NCBI GenBank assembly: GCA_013396995.1 | Contig: VWZP01006638.1 | Span: 607,702 to 671,701 of the forward strand | Direction: 5' to 3' | DNA from: Dicaeum eximium | Taxonomy: Eukaryota; Chordata; Aves; Passeriformes; Dicaeidae | Length of the DNA stretch: 64,000 bases | Shown: positions 47,279 through 60,300 of the stretch, one piece after another | Layout: each line of letters opens with the position of its first letter | Position numbering within the stretch: the first letter of the stretch is position 1 | Translations under genes and position numbers: made by a program | Notes under the pieces: generated by a model | The model's input: only the letters and a program-made list of their open reading frames with translations | Database searches by the model: none | Told to the model about the DNA's origin: nothing

Positions 47279-47838
47279 AGAATCACAGAATATGCTGAGT
47301 TGGAAGGGATGCACCAGATCACTGAGTCCAGCTCCTGATCCTGTGCAAGAGAGCCTGCAGAATTCCACTATGTGCCCGAGAGCATTGTCCAAACACTTCT
47401 TGAATTCTGTCAGGCTTGGTGTTGTCACCACTTTCCCGGGGAGCCTCTTCCAGTGCTCAATGACTCTCTGGGTGAAAAACTTCCTCTCTGTATCCAAACT
47501 AAACTTCCCCTGACTCAGCTTTATGCCACCTCCTTAGGTCCTATCACTGGTCATGAGAGTGAAGAGATCAGTGCCTGCCCCACTGCTTCTTGTAAGGATG
47601 TTGAAGACCACAATGAGATCTCTCCTCAGTCTCTTCCAGGCTGAAAAGACCTAAGTGACCTCAGTCTCCTGCATATGGCCTCCCCTCCAGACCCTGCACC
47701 GTCTTTGTGGCCCTCCTTTGGATGCTCTATAGTAGCTTTATGTCTTCCTTATATTTCCATGCCTGAACCTGTACACAATGCTTAAGGTGAGGCCGCCCCA
47801 GTGCAGAGCAGGACAATCCCCTCCTTTGACTGGGTGCT
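47279..47838 (-). mobile_element. CR1 LINE fragment, 560 bp 3' end
   Basis: A minus-strand CR1. The plus strand begins AGAATCACAGAATATGCTGA and GTTGGAAGGGATGCACCAGA and continues through the full terminal region to GTGAGGCCGCCCCAGTGCAG. A minus-strand frame within it encodes the degraded carboxy end of the CR1 reverse-transcriptase ORF (RVIEHWKRLPGKVV). The 5'-truncated end runs directly into the microsatellite at 47841. Confidence 0.95.
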
Positions 47839-47840
47839 CA

Positions 47841-47921
47841 ATTATATGTATGTATATATATATATTTATATGTGTGTGTGTGTGTATATATACATACATA
47901 CATACACACACACATATATAG
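47841..47921. repeat. Compound TA/TG/CA microsatellite with internal symmetry
   Basis: TA-rich sequence, then (TG)n, a short TA stretch, (CATA)n, (CA)n and again TA. The (TG)n and (CA)n blocks are self-complementary, so the whole tract can fold on itself. Confidence 0.9.
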
Positions 47922-48651
47922 ATGACTCAGTCTCCTACCTACGTGTAATGCAGAACTGTGTACACAGTAAATGGTGGAGAAAAGTGTTTAAACTTTTCTC
48001 TAGACCTCAGAGAAAATATCTTCTTTCCATGTCTTAACAGCAAGGCATGAATTTTCAAATATATTAAAAGCTGTTTTGGAAAGAAGGTAAGTATGGCAAC
48101 CTGTCTTTGAAAAGAAGAGAGGTGATAGTCTTAAGTTGCATTAAAAGATGTTTAGGTTAGAGATGAGATTCAGGGGAAAGGAAGGATGACGGTGAACTGA
48201 ATTAAGTGCGCCATGTGGAAGTGTGGGATCAGTAGAGCTGCAGGCTTTTAAGATGAATGTTGGCCAGTCTTTCTAATTGTGTACAATGTAATTGCTTGTA
48301 ACTCTTCCCAAAAGACTTCAAGAATGAGAGCGAGCTCAAGCTGAGGAATGCTGTCATGTCAGGAAAAACCTTGATAGCTAATCTTTCTAGACTTTCTGTT
48401 TGGGTGATTTTTTGGAGTATCTCTGGTTGTTGTAGATCATCACATGACTAAATAAGGGCCCGTCAGAGGAGTGGATGGGAACAGGCATGACACATTGCCT
48501 TGGCAAGTTTGCTGTTCTAAAGCAGATGAACTTCTTTTACATATATAGTAATTAATACTCGTTATATGGATTTGACTGGTAAGTATATTACTAATAAAAG
48601 TAATAGAAAATTCAGCTTGATGAAGAGGGACCTGGACTATAAGACTTACAT

Positions 48652-49679
48652 TGTCGTATATTGGGTCTATGTGGCAAGTTTTGGTAGGGCGGCTACAGAT
48701 ATGGCTTCTGTGTGCAGATGCAGAAGTTACCTCCATATCTCACACACCCAGCTCTACCTGGATCCAAGATGGACCTACTGATGGCCAAAACTGAGTTAAT
48801 CAGGGATGATGGTATATTGCCTCTGTGATACCATACAAAGAAAGTGTAAAAATGGCTGTGCAACATGGATTGGGAGAGAGGGCTGAGAATATTTGAGAGC
48901 AGCAGCTCTGCAGACACAGAGGTCCATGGGGAAGGAGGGGTAACACATGATCAAGTGCTGGAGCACAGATTCCCCTGCACCCTGCAGGGGAGGCCGTGGT
49001 AAAGCAGATTGTTCCCTGCACCCACAAGCATCCATGGGGTGTGGGAAACCCATGCTGGAGCGGCCTCCTAGCAGGACCTGTGATCCCATGGAGAGAAGAG
49101 CCCATGCTGGAGCAGGTTTGCTGGCAGGACTTGTGGCACCATGGGAGACACATGTGGTGCAGGCTGTGTCTGAGGGACTGTGCCCTGTGGGAAGGACCCA
49201 CACTGGAGCAGTTAAGGAAGAGCTGCAGTCCTTGGGAAGGACCCATGTTGGAGAAGAACACAGAGGTCTCTGTCCCGTGAGAAAGTTCTTACACTGAACA
49301 GGGAAAGAGCATGAGGAAGGAGTAACAGAAAATGTTTGAACTGACTGCAACTCCCATTCCCTGTTGGCCTGCAAGGCTTGGAGGGACGAAGTAGAGAAAA
49401 ATAGGTAGTGAAGTTGAGCCTAGTAAAGAGGAACAGGGTGCCTTTACATTTTTTATTACCCTACTCTGATTTGACTGGTAAAAAATTAAACTGTTTTCCC
49501 GGAGTCAAGTCTGTTTCGCCTGTGGCAGTAACTGGTGAGTGATATCTTTGTCCTTATCTCAGTTCATGAGTCTTTCATCAGTCTTTCATGAGTTTTTCTC
49601 TCTCCCCTGTCTGGCTGAGGAGGGTAGTGACTAAGACTTTGGTGGGCACCAGGCATCCAGCCAGGGTCAAACAAACTCA
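48652..49679 (+). mobile_element. Solo LTR of an avian endogenous retrovirus, about 1.03 kb
   Basis: A near full-length plus-strand LTR of a family I recognise from bird genomes. The start is TATTGGGTCTATGTGGCAAG then TTTTGGTAGGGCGG. The middle is a degenerate array of units of about 47-51 bp carrying CATGCTGGAGCAG-like cores (near 49050, 49101, 49197 and 49242). The end is GGTGGGCACCAGGCATCCAG then CCAGGGTCAA. Where related copies have AATAAATTAAA, this copy reads AAAAAATTAAA (near 49483), so the polyadenylation hexamer is lost. No gag, pol or env sequence flanks it. The exact subfamily and target duplication are unresolved. Confidence 0.85.
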
Positions 49680-51214
49680 TGTCCCTTTTTACACCCTTTT
49701 GTCTGGTTCAGTTGAAGGCAAAGGAGTGTATAGAACCAGAAAGTTGGTTGAATTTAATTAACTTGAGATGGTTAGGTATTAGGTAATTATTAGCTGTAGT
49801 TGTGTGACTTGCTTTTCAATTCTTATATTTGCTTATATTATAAATTTTTCCCATGGGAAGTTTAAATTTCTTTAACATTAAACACTCAGATGCCTGATGA
49901 AGTATATGAAGCTTTAAGCTTATACTTTGGTTTTTTAATGTACTTTTGTTGAACTCTTTCTAGCTCATTTTTTTGTTTTGTAATTTGAATTCTGTTATAC
50001 TTTTTCTTCTTCCTTAGTATATTAAGAACAGAAAAGGAGGAAGGTGTTTGTTTGGTTGGTTTTTTTATGTGTAAGTAGCTTCTAGTTTCCAAATGGTTTG
50101 AAAAAAAATCTCACTAACACTGGAATGGTGTGCATGACAACAAATGAGACTTCTTTGTTTTCTTTTGGGAGTATTTAGTGAGTGATTCACAGTGTTTTAG
50201 TTTGCAAGATGAATGTATTGGCAGAGTGGTCCTTGTGTTGTAAAGGATATTCCTAACTCTTGTTTTCAGCGTCTGGTACCAATATTTGTGGTCGTTCAGG
50301 CTGTGTCGCTAGCCTTTATCCTAGAGCTTTTAGCCTCTTGCAGTTATTTTCATATGTATTTTTTCTTTGTATTCAATTTTTAAAAGGTGTTCAGCTACAT
50401 CTGTATTACGTGTCTTTAAAAATGGCTTTCAAAGGCGAAGAGTGTAGGGAATACTGAGCTCAGTTGGATGTTTGCTAAGGAGTAACTTTGAATTGACAAT
50501 GTCAGGGTGCGGGACAGATTAGATCATTGTTTTCTTTCCCTGTACTTTCCTTAACAGCTTTATTGTTGCATTAGTAAAAGCTTACTAGTAGTTAAGGGAT
50601 GTGAACTGAAAGGTAGATAAAGTTGAGTGGATATGTATGAAAGGATTGCATGTGGCTTGCAGTTATCTGTGAAATATTCATGGTGAAAATAGTTGAGGCA
50701 GAACATGTCACAGCTTGTTTAAGTTCCAGCTCTGACTTGTCATTTACATATAGTCTGCTTTTATGGTTCTGTCCTAGTATTTTTTTGCTATGATGTATGT
50801 ATTTCATCTAAAATTAATACTGGTAGCAGTGATGTTATGGAGTTCTTGACCTGTTTTGAAATGAAAATATATATATAGGAATATTTTCTGATATGGTAGA
50901 TATTTTGCTAAAGGATTTGTTTCAAAGTATTTGAAAATATTGAACTTATTATGTGTGGAATTTATTTATGAACATTTTATTTAATAAGAATGTATTACAC
51001 AGGCTTTTCTATTTCAGAAGACCAGCATCTTTCCTTATGAGAGTATATGTTCATTATTTGAGACAGCTACACAACACAGAATTTAGATTTTATGATGAAT
51101 TTGAGTCAATATAGACCAGATTTTCTAATTAGTGTTTGAGTGTCAAAATGATCTGTCAGGTAACATTGATCATGTTGCTAAATTTAGCTACTCTAACACT
51201 CTCTTCTGTCACAG

Positions 51215-51331
51215 CCCCATGACTTTGATGAATGCAGATTTGATATCAGCGTGAATGATAGTGTTTGGTACCTCCGGGCTCAGGATCCAGACCACAGACA
51301 ACAATGGGTAGATGCAATAGAACAACACAAG
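51215..51331 (+). CDS. CERT1: CERT1 coding exon 3 (PH domain, second half)
   Basis: This 117-nt, phase-0 exon encodes 39 residues: PHDFDECRFDISVNDSVWYL then RAQDPDHRQQWVDAIEQHK. It corresponds to human CERT residues 78-116 and finishes the PH domain, including its C-terminal helix with the invariant Trp (QQWVDAIEQHK). The only difference I recall from human is Val for Ile in that helix. The acceptor is TCTTCTGTCACAG and the donor GTATGC. The next exon (serine-rich TESGYGSESS segment in human) is not found before base 64000. Confidence 0.97.
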
Positions 51332-54300
51332 GTATGCAATTTTCTAATTTCCATTCTCATTCCCTCATTAGATCAAGCGTACTGCTTGCAGAGAGTTTAA
51401 GCTTCCCTGTACAGTCATTAAAATACTCATGGTATTTATGACAGATAAAAGATGGAAGCTCTGTGTTAAATATGTTTAAAAGGAATTGACTTCTTCACAG
51501 ATAAGACTTTACTGGGGGCTAACAACTGTGAGCCCTTCTTGAGCTCTCTAGCTTGAAATGAAAAAACAGCTTTTATTATGTTTGAGTGATGTTTTCATGG
51601 TTTTGTCTATCCTCACACTGATTATTGAATTGCTTCTTATCTATCGTAGATGTTAACTTGTTAGTCTTAGAGTCAGTTCTCTAGGTTATCATTCTGGTTT
51701 TGGGCTCCTCTTTTTCATCATTTGACTGCTTTTACTGTGTCTGATTACTGACTTCTGTCTTTGTCTTTTAAGGCACTACCCTTCATCTGCATTTTGGTTC
51801 AGCTTTCTTGATCTGTTCTGTATATCTTGCAATTAACTCAATTCATTTAATTTTAAAAATACCTGACCTTCAAGCCCTTCAGGTCAGGTAGAAGGTACAC
51901 AAAGCATCCATTATGTTTTCTGGTACAAGATAGGCGCTGTCCCAAGGTGTAGCATTAAACTACAATACCTAGCGCAATGCCTCTCAATCTGGGTTATGAT
52001 AAGAATTACAGGTATTATAGGAATAGAAAGGTATTACAGGAGTACAAACTGAAATAGATATCCAAGTAGGTATTAATTCTTACCTTGAGCTTCTTGAAGT
52101 CTTGTTTGTATAGGTACTGTGTGTAATTAAGAGGTTTCACCTTTTATTGGCCATTCCTTGCAATAAGCAGTACATGTTCTTAAATATAAAGTGCTGCCTT
52201 TTGATAATGGTTCTCTAAAAAAATCATCTCAATTGGACTATTCATCCCTTTGTAACTTGGCATTTTGCCTTCATTTTGATACAGAGATAACACTAAAACA
52301 TAAGAAATTAAGTTGCAAAGCCAGGATTCTTTCCTGTAGTCTAATGAAAAAATATAAAGTTAACAGTGTTCTTGAGACAATACTGCAATTTATTCCTAGT
52401 GCAATACCTGAAAGAAATTTCTCATGAGGATACACTGAAGAAGTTACTGGATTGCACATCCATAGAACTGGCATTTCAGAAACTGATAGGCTTGGGGGTT
52501 TTCAGGTCTGGTTTAGTGTAGTCATGGAACTTGATAGCCCTAGGCTAAAATTTAGACTAGGTTTCATGAATGATTTAGCTGGGAAAATGCAGAACTTTAA
52601 CATGAAGATGGATAAGCAGAAGTGCAGTCTGTGTCATTGAATGCTACCCTGTAGGAATGAGTGACAAAAAAACCCAGATCCTGTCTTAAACTCTGCCCAT
52701 CACCTCAAACTCACCTCAAACTCAACCTCAAACCTTTATCATGCTATTTTTCTATTCCCTTTTGTAAGGCTCACCTTAACTGTTGCTGAGTTCTGAGCTG
52801 CAACTTTATAGAATCACCAGCTCATAACACAAGATTATTGAATGGTAGTAGTTTAGAGTTTGCCATTGGGATTATTAATTTGGTATTGTTTCTCTGTACT
52901 ACTTTAAAAAAAATCCAGTGTTTCAACACTGATTTTTTTATCTGCATTAGTACTCAGCCCCTATCATGAGGTATCTGTTTGCTTTCCTTTGTCTTTCTGG
53001 TATTATTGATAAGCTTTTATTGGTAAGCTTAAATTGTCTTATTCAACCTCCTTTTCAGATTGCAAATGAATATTGAGTACAAATTCTAACATTCCAAAAG
53101 TGATCTCCCTTTATAAAGAAGCCTTGTTAATTATACAGTTTTTCAACTTTAAAAAAATACTAATTTTAAGATAATTTACTTTTGGACAGTTTAAACTTCC
53201 ATTCTTTGCAAGAACTTGGTAGTTATTTGAATGAATAAATTGTACCAGATCTCTGCCTTTATGCTTAAAGAAGAAGAATGAAAGGTTGGTTATTTATAGT
53301 ACCCTTTTTTTTCTAGTATTTAGAATTAATATAGGGATAGAGATAATGGGAGCATTTTTCATTACTTTAATAAAGTTACTTTTCAGCTTATTTTTTAAAG
53401 AGTGAGGATGTTCTGGAATGTTGTAAAAACAGAAGAAGAGGATGTCTACGAGTAGGAAGTGGTAATAAGTCCTTCTATATATGCTGAAGTTAAGTGAACT
53501 GCCAAGAAACAGTTCAGTTTGCCTCTTGCTATCCTAAGGTAGTAACACTGGACTTGACTGTTCTGAATCTTCAGCTTTTCCAGTATGTGTAGTTTGCAGT
53601 TTCATGGCTATTTGACATTTTTTAGTTTCTTTCATACTCCTTTTTACTCTCTAGTGTTAGCAGTATTAAAGGCAAATAGCAGTTGTTTTCGTTCTTAAAT
53701 GGAGTAGAAAATACTATGGCCCATCACTTCTGAATAAGCTATTGAAACATTTAATATGTTAAAGTAATACATTATTTAAAAACATCCTTTTTTGTATTAT
53801 ACAACTAAATATCAAGAATATCATGATCAAGTCAAAGCAAGGAAAACAGCAGAAGCTACTGCAGTCTTGTAATAATAGCTTAGACTCAAGTTGAAAGTAC
53901 ATAATGAAATATCAGTTACTAACATCTTCTTTCCAGTGCAATATTTTGTTGTCTTCATAATATAGTAGGAGTTTTGTGTGATAAATGTTGTATAGGTGTA
54001 TCTGTTGCTTCTAACAATTTTAGAAAAATATACAGTAATCTTATAACCAGAAACTTTGACCAGCACTTGGAAAAGTGCTGCATTTATATAAATAGGTGTT
54101 TGGTAGAATTTAACACAATACAGAAGTGTCCAAATCCAGTCTTCAGTTTGATTATTGTTAGTGGTTCAAATGTCCAAATATCTCCAAATGTCTTGTTTCT
54201 GTACCTTCATTGAGGAGTTAGTGTTGTAACCTGTAATTTTTATAGAGGTTTGTATGGAAAATACTTAAGAATCGGTACATTTTTCCAACACAACTTTGAT

Positions 54301-57300
54301 AGGATCTGAAAGAAAATGTTTTCATTAAATCTGGAAGTCAGTCCCCTTTCTCATTCAAATTTGTATGAACAACACTTAAGTGAGCCCTGGAGTAACTCTT
54401 CATTCATCTTTCAATTCACTTCAGCTCGTGCAAGTTTTATGTCCAAAAACTTGATTGAGAGTAGGGGAAGATGGGCAAAATATCTCATTGCACTGAAATG
54501 TTCAGATTTCTGTCAGCTTACTCTGCCATTTTCTGAAGGAACTTTCTGGTCAAGTTACCAAACCTCATGCAAAAGTTCCTTCTGGGTAAAAAATGTTTTT
54601 GTTTGAGAAACAGGTTCTTCGAATGGCACATTATAATTTGAATAAAATCAAGAGAGAAAATTATTTCCTGTACTAAACAGTAATTTTTCTTAACATTAGT
54701 CTATTGCTTCATAAAGTACTTTTTTGTTTGTTTTTGAGGTTCTTTGTTGCTTACTGAGTGGGTAGGTAGTGCTGGTAGGCTGCTTAAGCTATTTGCTAAC
54801 AAAAGTGTGTTTGTGAGACTTAATGGAACATGTCACAAGGTTGTTGATCTTCAGAGTAAGAGAAGTAGACAGAAACTTTGACTGTGCTCATTGTGCTCCA
54901 AACAAAGAGAGCACTGATTTAAAATTAATTTTATATTAAATGTGAGTATAAGCAGACATAGAAAAACTTCATGCCTAGCAGAACCAATTAGTAGCTGATG
55001 GCTGAGAAATGTAAACCAGCTTATGTTCAGGCAAAAAACCCATTAGAATTTGCAGGGGGGTTTATAGTTGTACTTCTTTTCCTTGTATTGAGGTTCCTGA
55101 CTCCTTACCACATTAGGTGTTACAAGTATAGCTCAAAATGTTTATTATTGCCCTGAATTGGAGGAGGGATACATCTAAAACTACTGTGAATCCATCAGTG
55201 AGGCAAATGAGGAAGCAGTTCATGTGTAACCAGGAGTCCATTCTTCTACTTAAATGTCTCATTAGATGTATTGATCAGGCATTTCTCTGGTGTCAAAACA
55301 TTGATGGTACTTGAGCGCTGCAGTGCTGATGTATTTGCAGAGTTACTCTCTTCTTAATAATAATTTGAAAGACTGCCTCTTCCTGGTCTCTCGCATGGTT
55401 TCAAAATGGAATTTGGATTTTCTAACCTAATATTAGATAAACTGGCTTAAATGTTGTTAGTTCAGTGCTGTGAGAAAATGAGGAGAGTGAATTGCTATTT
55501 GTTGTGAGAAACATCTGTATAAGTAAATTTATTTTGAGCAAATGAACTCCTGAGATTAAAGTAATGATTTCTTGTAATGTTAACCTACCACGGGAGTTGA
55601 GAACTTGATGAGAATTTATTTAAAAATGAATACTTCATGAGAAATTTTGCATCAGTTTAGGTTTGTCCCATTTTGTTCCATCATAGTTTTTATTTTCTGC
55701 ACACAGACTCTTAATGTCTTCATTATTAAATTCAGCAATATAGATTGATAGTTTTTTTGGTCTTGTATTTGCAAAATCTTTTGTTTATTAAACCAAAAGA
55801 AGTTTTCCTGAACTTCTTACAGTATATGTTTTTGCTGTTTCAAACTGGAAAATGTAATTTTTCAGAGTACCTAGATATCCAACAAATTGGCACGTAGGGA
55901 GTAGGTAGGTTTTCTTTTTTGGTTTGAAGTGGTGATGTACAAGGTGTTTATATCTACAGCAGGAGGCATGAGTCTCAAAGTTTGACTGTGAAAGGCATCA
56001 TGTGGCTATTTTCCAAACCAAATGTGTCTCTTCTTTGGGGATGAAGCGACCTGTCCCCCTTAAGTGAAAGAGGCCTGTCTCCCACAGTAAAAATTTTCCT
56101 TGAAGGAGTGATTACTGTGTCATTGTTTTCACTCTTGATTAGACACTGTGGAAGGAGTTAGGTAGTTCGGATGGGGTTATACAGAAACCCCAAGAAGAGT
56201 AAAACTTACACCTCCTTTTTTAGCATTTTCTCCCCAAATGGGGGGAGAAAACATGGCAACCTTGGGGTCAAATATAGTTTAGCTTTTAGGTAGTTCTGTG
56301 CAATTGTGCAATTCTTTCTATACTACAACTTGTTTCTTAAAATACCAGTTGTCAAACCAAGTAAGATGCTTTAGATACCATTTTTGCATTATTTAAGTGC
56401 AGATCCAGTTTAAATGGTGGGAAAAACCCAAAACATTGAGTTTGACAGTCAGATAAATTCAAATTAAGACGTTGTCAAGTAATTATTAAAGCAGTTTATT
56501 AATTTGCTTATTTAACACCGATAGATTTTCAAACAAGTAACCTAGAATTGAGATACTTAGTTGTGAGGTGGTTATTTTCTGGCTGTTGATCTTAGTTCAT
56601 AAGTCAATTTAGAAAACTGCAGAGTAAACTTGAAACAGCATAATTTTGATTGCAGTCAATAAGGGCACTTCAGGATATTGTTGTGAGAAAATTTAAAACC
56701 CAAGAACATCATCAGCCTGAAATTTTCACAAAATTCTTGTTAACCACATAAAATGGAGTTCCTTTTTTTCCAAGTAACCTAAAAAAAGCTAGCAATTATC
56801 TTTTCTATAAAGTGTTAAGAACCATAATTTCACTCCTATGATAATCTGCCTGCTTTGTTTTCCCTTGTCAAAGTACTGTTCTAGAAGGATTACTGAATGT
56901 GCTGTTACACATTGAAAAATACTGCTAGTAACAGTAATGGTGATGTTGAAGCAGGAAAGGCAGCCAGGTGGAGAGGACAAGGGGTAGAGGTGGGCTTTTG
57001 CTAGTCTAATGTGACTAGAGCACTACAACCAGAGCACCCACAAGGTCATGCATTTCAGAAGCATCTTAATAACAGAGTAACCTGCAGAGTACCTACCCAG
57101 AGTTAGCGGGTCCCCCCGCTTCCTGCTGTAGTTGTTCCTGTTCTGAATGGTTGAGTTCACGTCAGATTGCTTAAATCAGCTGCTGGATAAAGGGGGCGAA
57201 GAACTTCCTGTAAAATATTGCAGTAAATATTGAAGTATTTATAAATTAAAATTGCTTTCTATCTTTGTGTTATTTCTCTAACGAACTTAAGGATAAGAGG

Positions 57301-60300
57301 TTACGCATGAGTAACTTCTATTAAACTCAGAGGAAGCCTTAAATTTGACTTCAGATTTCATTTAAGCACCCAGAATTTCTCAGTTCCTAGTTTTTGTTCT
57401 GTTTCTGAGTTCTGTTTTGTTCTGGAATGTGTCACCTTCAGACTGAGATTGAAGTGCATCTACCTGTTCCTTCAACCTATAATGCCTTAAGAAATTTCAC
57501 ATTAACCATACTTAAAGTTAAGCTTTTGTTTAAATAGTGTATGTAAATATTGATCTGTGATATTACTTTTATTTAGCTGTTCTAAGAAAACATTGAAAAA
57601 TGCAAATAGCGGTGACCTTCTTGTAGTAATATTTTTATTAGCAGTGGATGCCAGAGAAAAGAAATTTGACCCATTAATCAGGTCAGAAACCAGTATCAGA
57701 GTTTCAATTTGGAAAATAATGAGCTAGGGTTATCAACAAGAAGGGGAAAGTACAGAAAAGTAGTACATGTTTAACTTGTCCACAGGCTTTCAGCAATTGT
57801 AAGTAGAGCTGTAACATTCTGTGAAGACAGAGTAATTGTCTCCTTTTCTACACATCTCTAACCCTGCCCTAGAATGGATTTAATATACTGATGATGGGAA
57901 TAAAAACATGCAAATAAATCGCTCCAAATCTGTTGCCAGTCTGGACTAAAATTAGTAAGATATTTAAAATTAATAGTATATGCAGAGAAATGATACAGAA
58001 ACATTTTGACTCAGCATACTAATGTAACAAACTTTTAAAATAGATACTAAATGAGAAGTATAAATTTCTGCCATCAGTAAATAGTTTTGTAGATTAAATT
58101 TAGCATGCCTATTTTCTGGCAGGCCACTGAGGAGCTGCTGGACAAAGTAGTTTAGATGTTTTTGTAGACTGTATTTATATTAATATTATTATTATTATTG
58201 TTTAGACTGTATTTAGTGCGTATTGAAATGCTGTAAATAGTCTTCAAAAATCTGTTTTGATGCTGTGACCTGTATAAATACTTTATCAGTTTACTGTATT
58301 AGTGACAACTAGTCACTGTAAATTTCTAGTAATGATAAATATTCTAATATTGATGAATGAATGTTAATTATAAATACAGTCTTGTTAATTATTTTAAAAT
58401 AAAATCTTTCCAGTAGTGTGACTTCAGATACATCATACAGGAGGGAGCAACAGGAAGAGTGTCTGTTGCCATTTCTCCCTTCACTTCCTCTCCTGAAATT
58501 TTGCTGTTTCAATAATGTGTGGTGTTTAAAGTATTTGCTTCCTCAGCAGTTATTGCTGAGGTCTGAAAAGAACTGTGGTTCCCTAATATTTTAACTTTTT
58601 GGCATTTCATATTAACACAAGTTCCTCTGGCCTTGCTTCCCCCTGTACCTATTCACAGGTAAGACTGACGTAAGTGGAAGCAGCAGTGCAGATGAAGAAA
58701 AGCATGGGATATATGGGAGTCGATACATATTGTTCAACTTTGGTTTTATTAAGTTCATAGTGAGGATTGTAGGAGTGTGATGATGAGACCTCCTTTTGCC
58801 TGAGTTGATATCCATGTCCTGAGTGTTGGAACAAGTTTCTTGAGTAATCTTGATCTCAGCTATTGTTTTCCTATTAGCCTAATTTGGATTTCCTTGTTCT
58901 TTTTTCTGGTGCTCTGCAGCATGCATCAAACTCTAAATATTTCTGTTTGATGCTGATGGATTGTATAGCATATACTCTTACTGTTTTTGTGGTAATGTGT
59001 TTTGCTTCAGAAGCTAGTGACCCACTCTCACTGTGGCATTGTGAGGCTCTGACTTGCAGCAGTAGTGCAGCTTGCCTGAGGAGGCTGGAGGACAGCATTC
59101 AGAGACCTATGTTATCCTGTAAAAAACTATTTTAAAAGCCTGTTTACTTGTTTAAAAGACAGAAATGTATAGGTAAACTACTGATGAGTAGCAGAGACGC
59201 TCTTAAAGGTGTTACAAAACCACCCTGTACTAGTCTGGCACTAAAAGTCATGAACTGTTGCTCAAGCTTATGCAGGAATGTAGATGTGTTTTTGTTGCTG
59301 TTTCTGTCATTGTTGTGTGTTGATGTTAAAGATGTAACCTAAGTTCTTGTGTATTCACATTTGACATCTCCCAGCAAAGCTGAATTTGAAGTGTTTGCAA
59401 AACTGCTTCTTGATAACTAAATAACAAAATATGTTCAAGCAGAGGCTTCTGAACTTGGCAGTAATAAGTTTCTTTATTTTGGATTTTGACCAGAGCCTTA
59501 GGTAGAGTGGGAAATACATAGGAGAAAGATGTAGCTGTCTCAAGTCTGGGCACCCTGTCTTAACTTTTCAAATTCATTCATCCTTCAGTTGTGAATACTG
59601 TCTTTTTTTGCTCTTCAGTGACATCTGAGTGGTATAGAGATCAGCAAAGAAATAAACTGAAGCACCATCCTGAAGGAAGAGTCATAAAGCTAATTGTAAT
59701 TCTTCCCTAATATGAGCTAAAGTCATCCTTACTAGGTGCTATGTTTCAGTATAAGTTAGATTGGGAAGTGTTGTAATGGTAAGGGCTTGTGGAATCATTT
59801 AGTTTCTGCCATCAAAGGGATTTCTTGACATCCACATAAAATATGAGTTCTCATAAAATATGACTACTTTATTAAGTAGTCTTACAGTAAATCTAGAGAG
59901 ATTATTCTGGTCATTTTTGAAACACTTAACATTCCTTGTGTTTTTCTGTTAGAACAGTTCCCTATTCCTCAATTGTTGTTTATGTGTATGTCTTTTACAG
60001 CTTTCTGATACCTTGCATGGCTGTCTTCCAAACTCAGTCTTCATCTTTCTGTGAAGTGTAGCAAAACAGAACTCAGTATTCCCACTAGGATCCTATATGT
60101 GTTGTATAGAATATAGGATTATTTTGTGGATCTTGTATGCCACCATTTTACAACACCATGAGTTTTTTAACTTACTCAGCTTGCAAACCACTAAATCTGA
60201 TTCAGCTCCGGAACTATCTGCAGATCATTACCTGTCCTGTATGTGTACAGTACAGTATTTCCTATAACAAAGTAAACTTTGAACTCCATTTTCCTCATGT

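Larger units (their letters stand above)
31301..51214 (+). other. CERT1 intron 2 (19.9 kb)
   Basis: A large intron containing CR1 copies at 31800-32155 (plus) and 47279-47838 (minus), two plus-strand LTRs at 42390-43050 and 48652-49679, and a perfect hairpin at 32543-32580. It also holds TA/TG-rich microsatellites near 39050 and 47841 and an A-rich run at 46994-47019. Open frames such as 34826-35209 plus have no recognisable similarity. No further gene is seen. Confidence 0.82.

Noticed and set aside
47264..47497. Minus-strand frame with RVIEHWKRLPGKVV as a possible gene
   Set aside because: It is the decayed end of the CR1 reverse-transcriptase ORF and is already covered by the mobile-element call.
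48796..49374. Minus-strand open frames of 192 and 153 codons
   Set aside because: They lie entirely within the LTR at 48652-49679, antisense to it, and reflect its GC-rich internal repeats rather than a retroviral gene.
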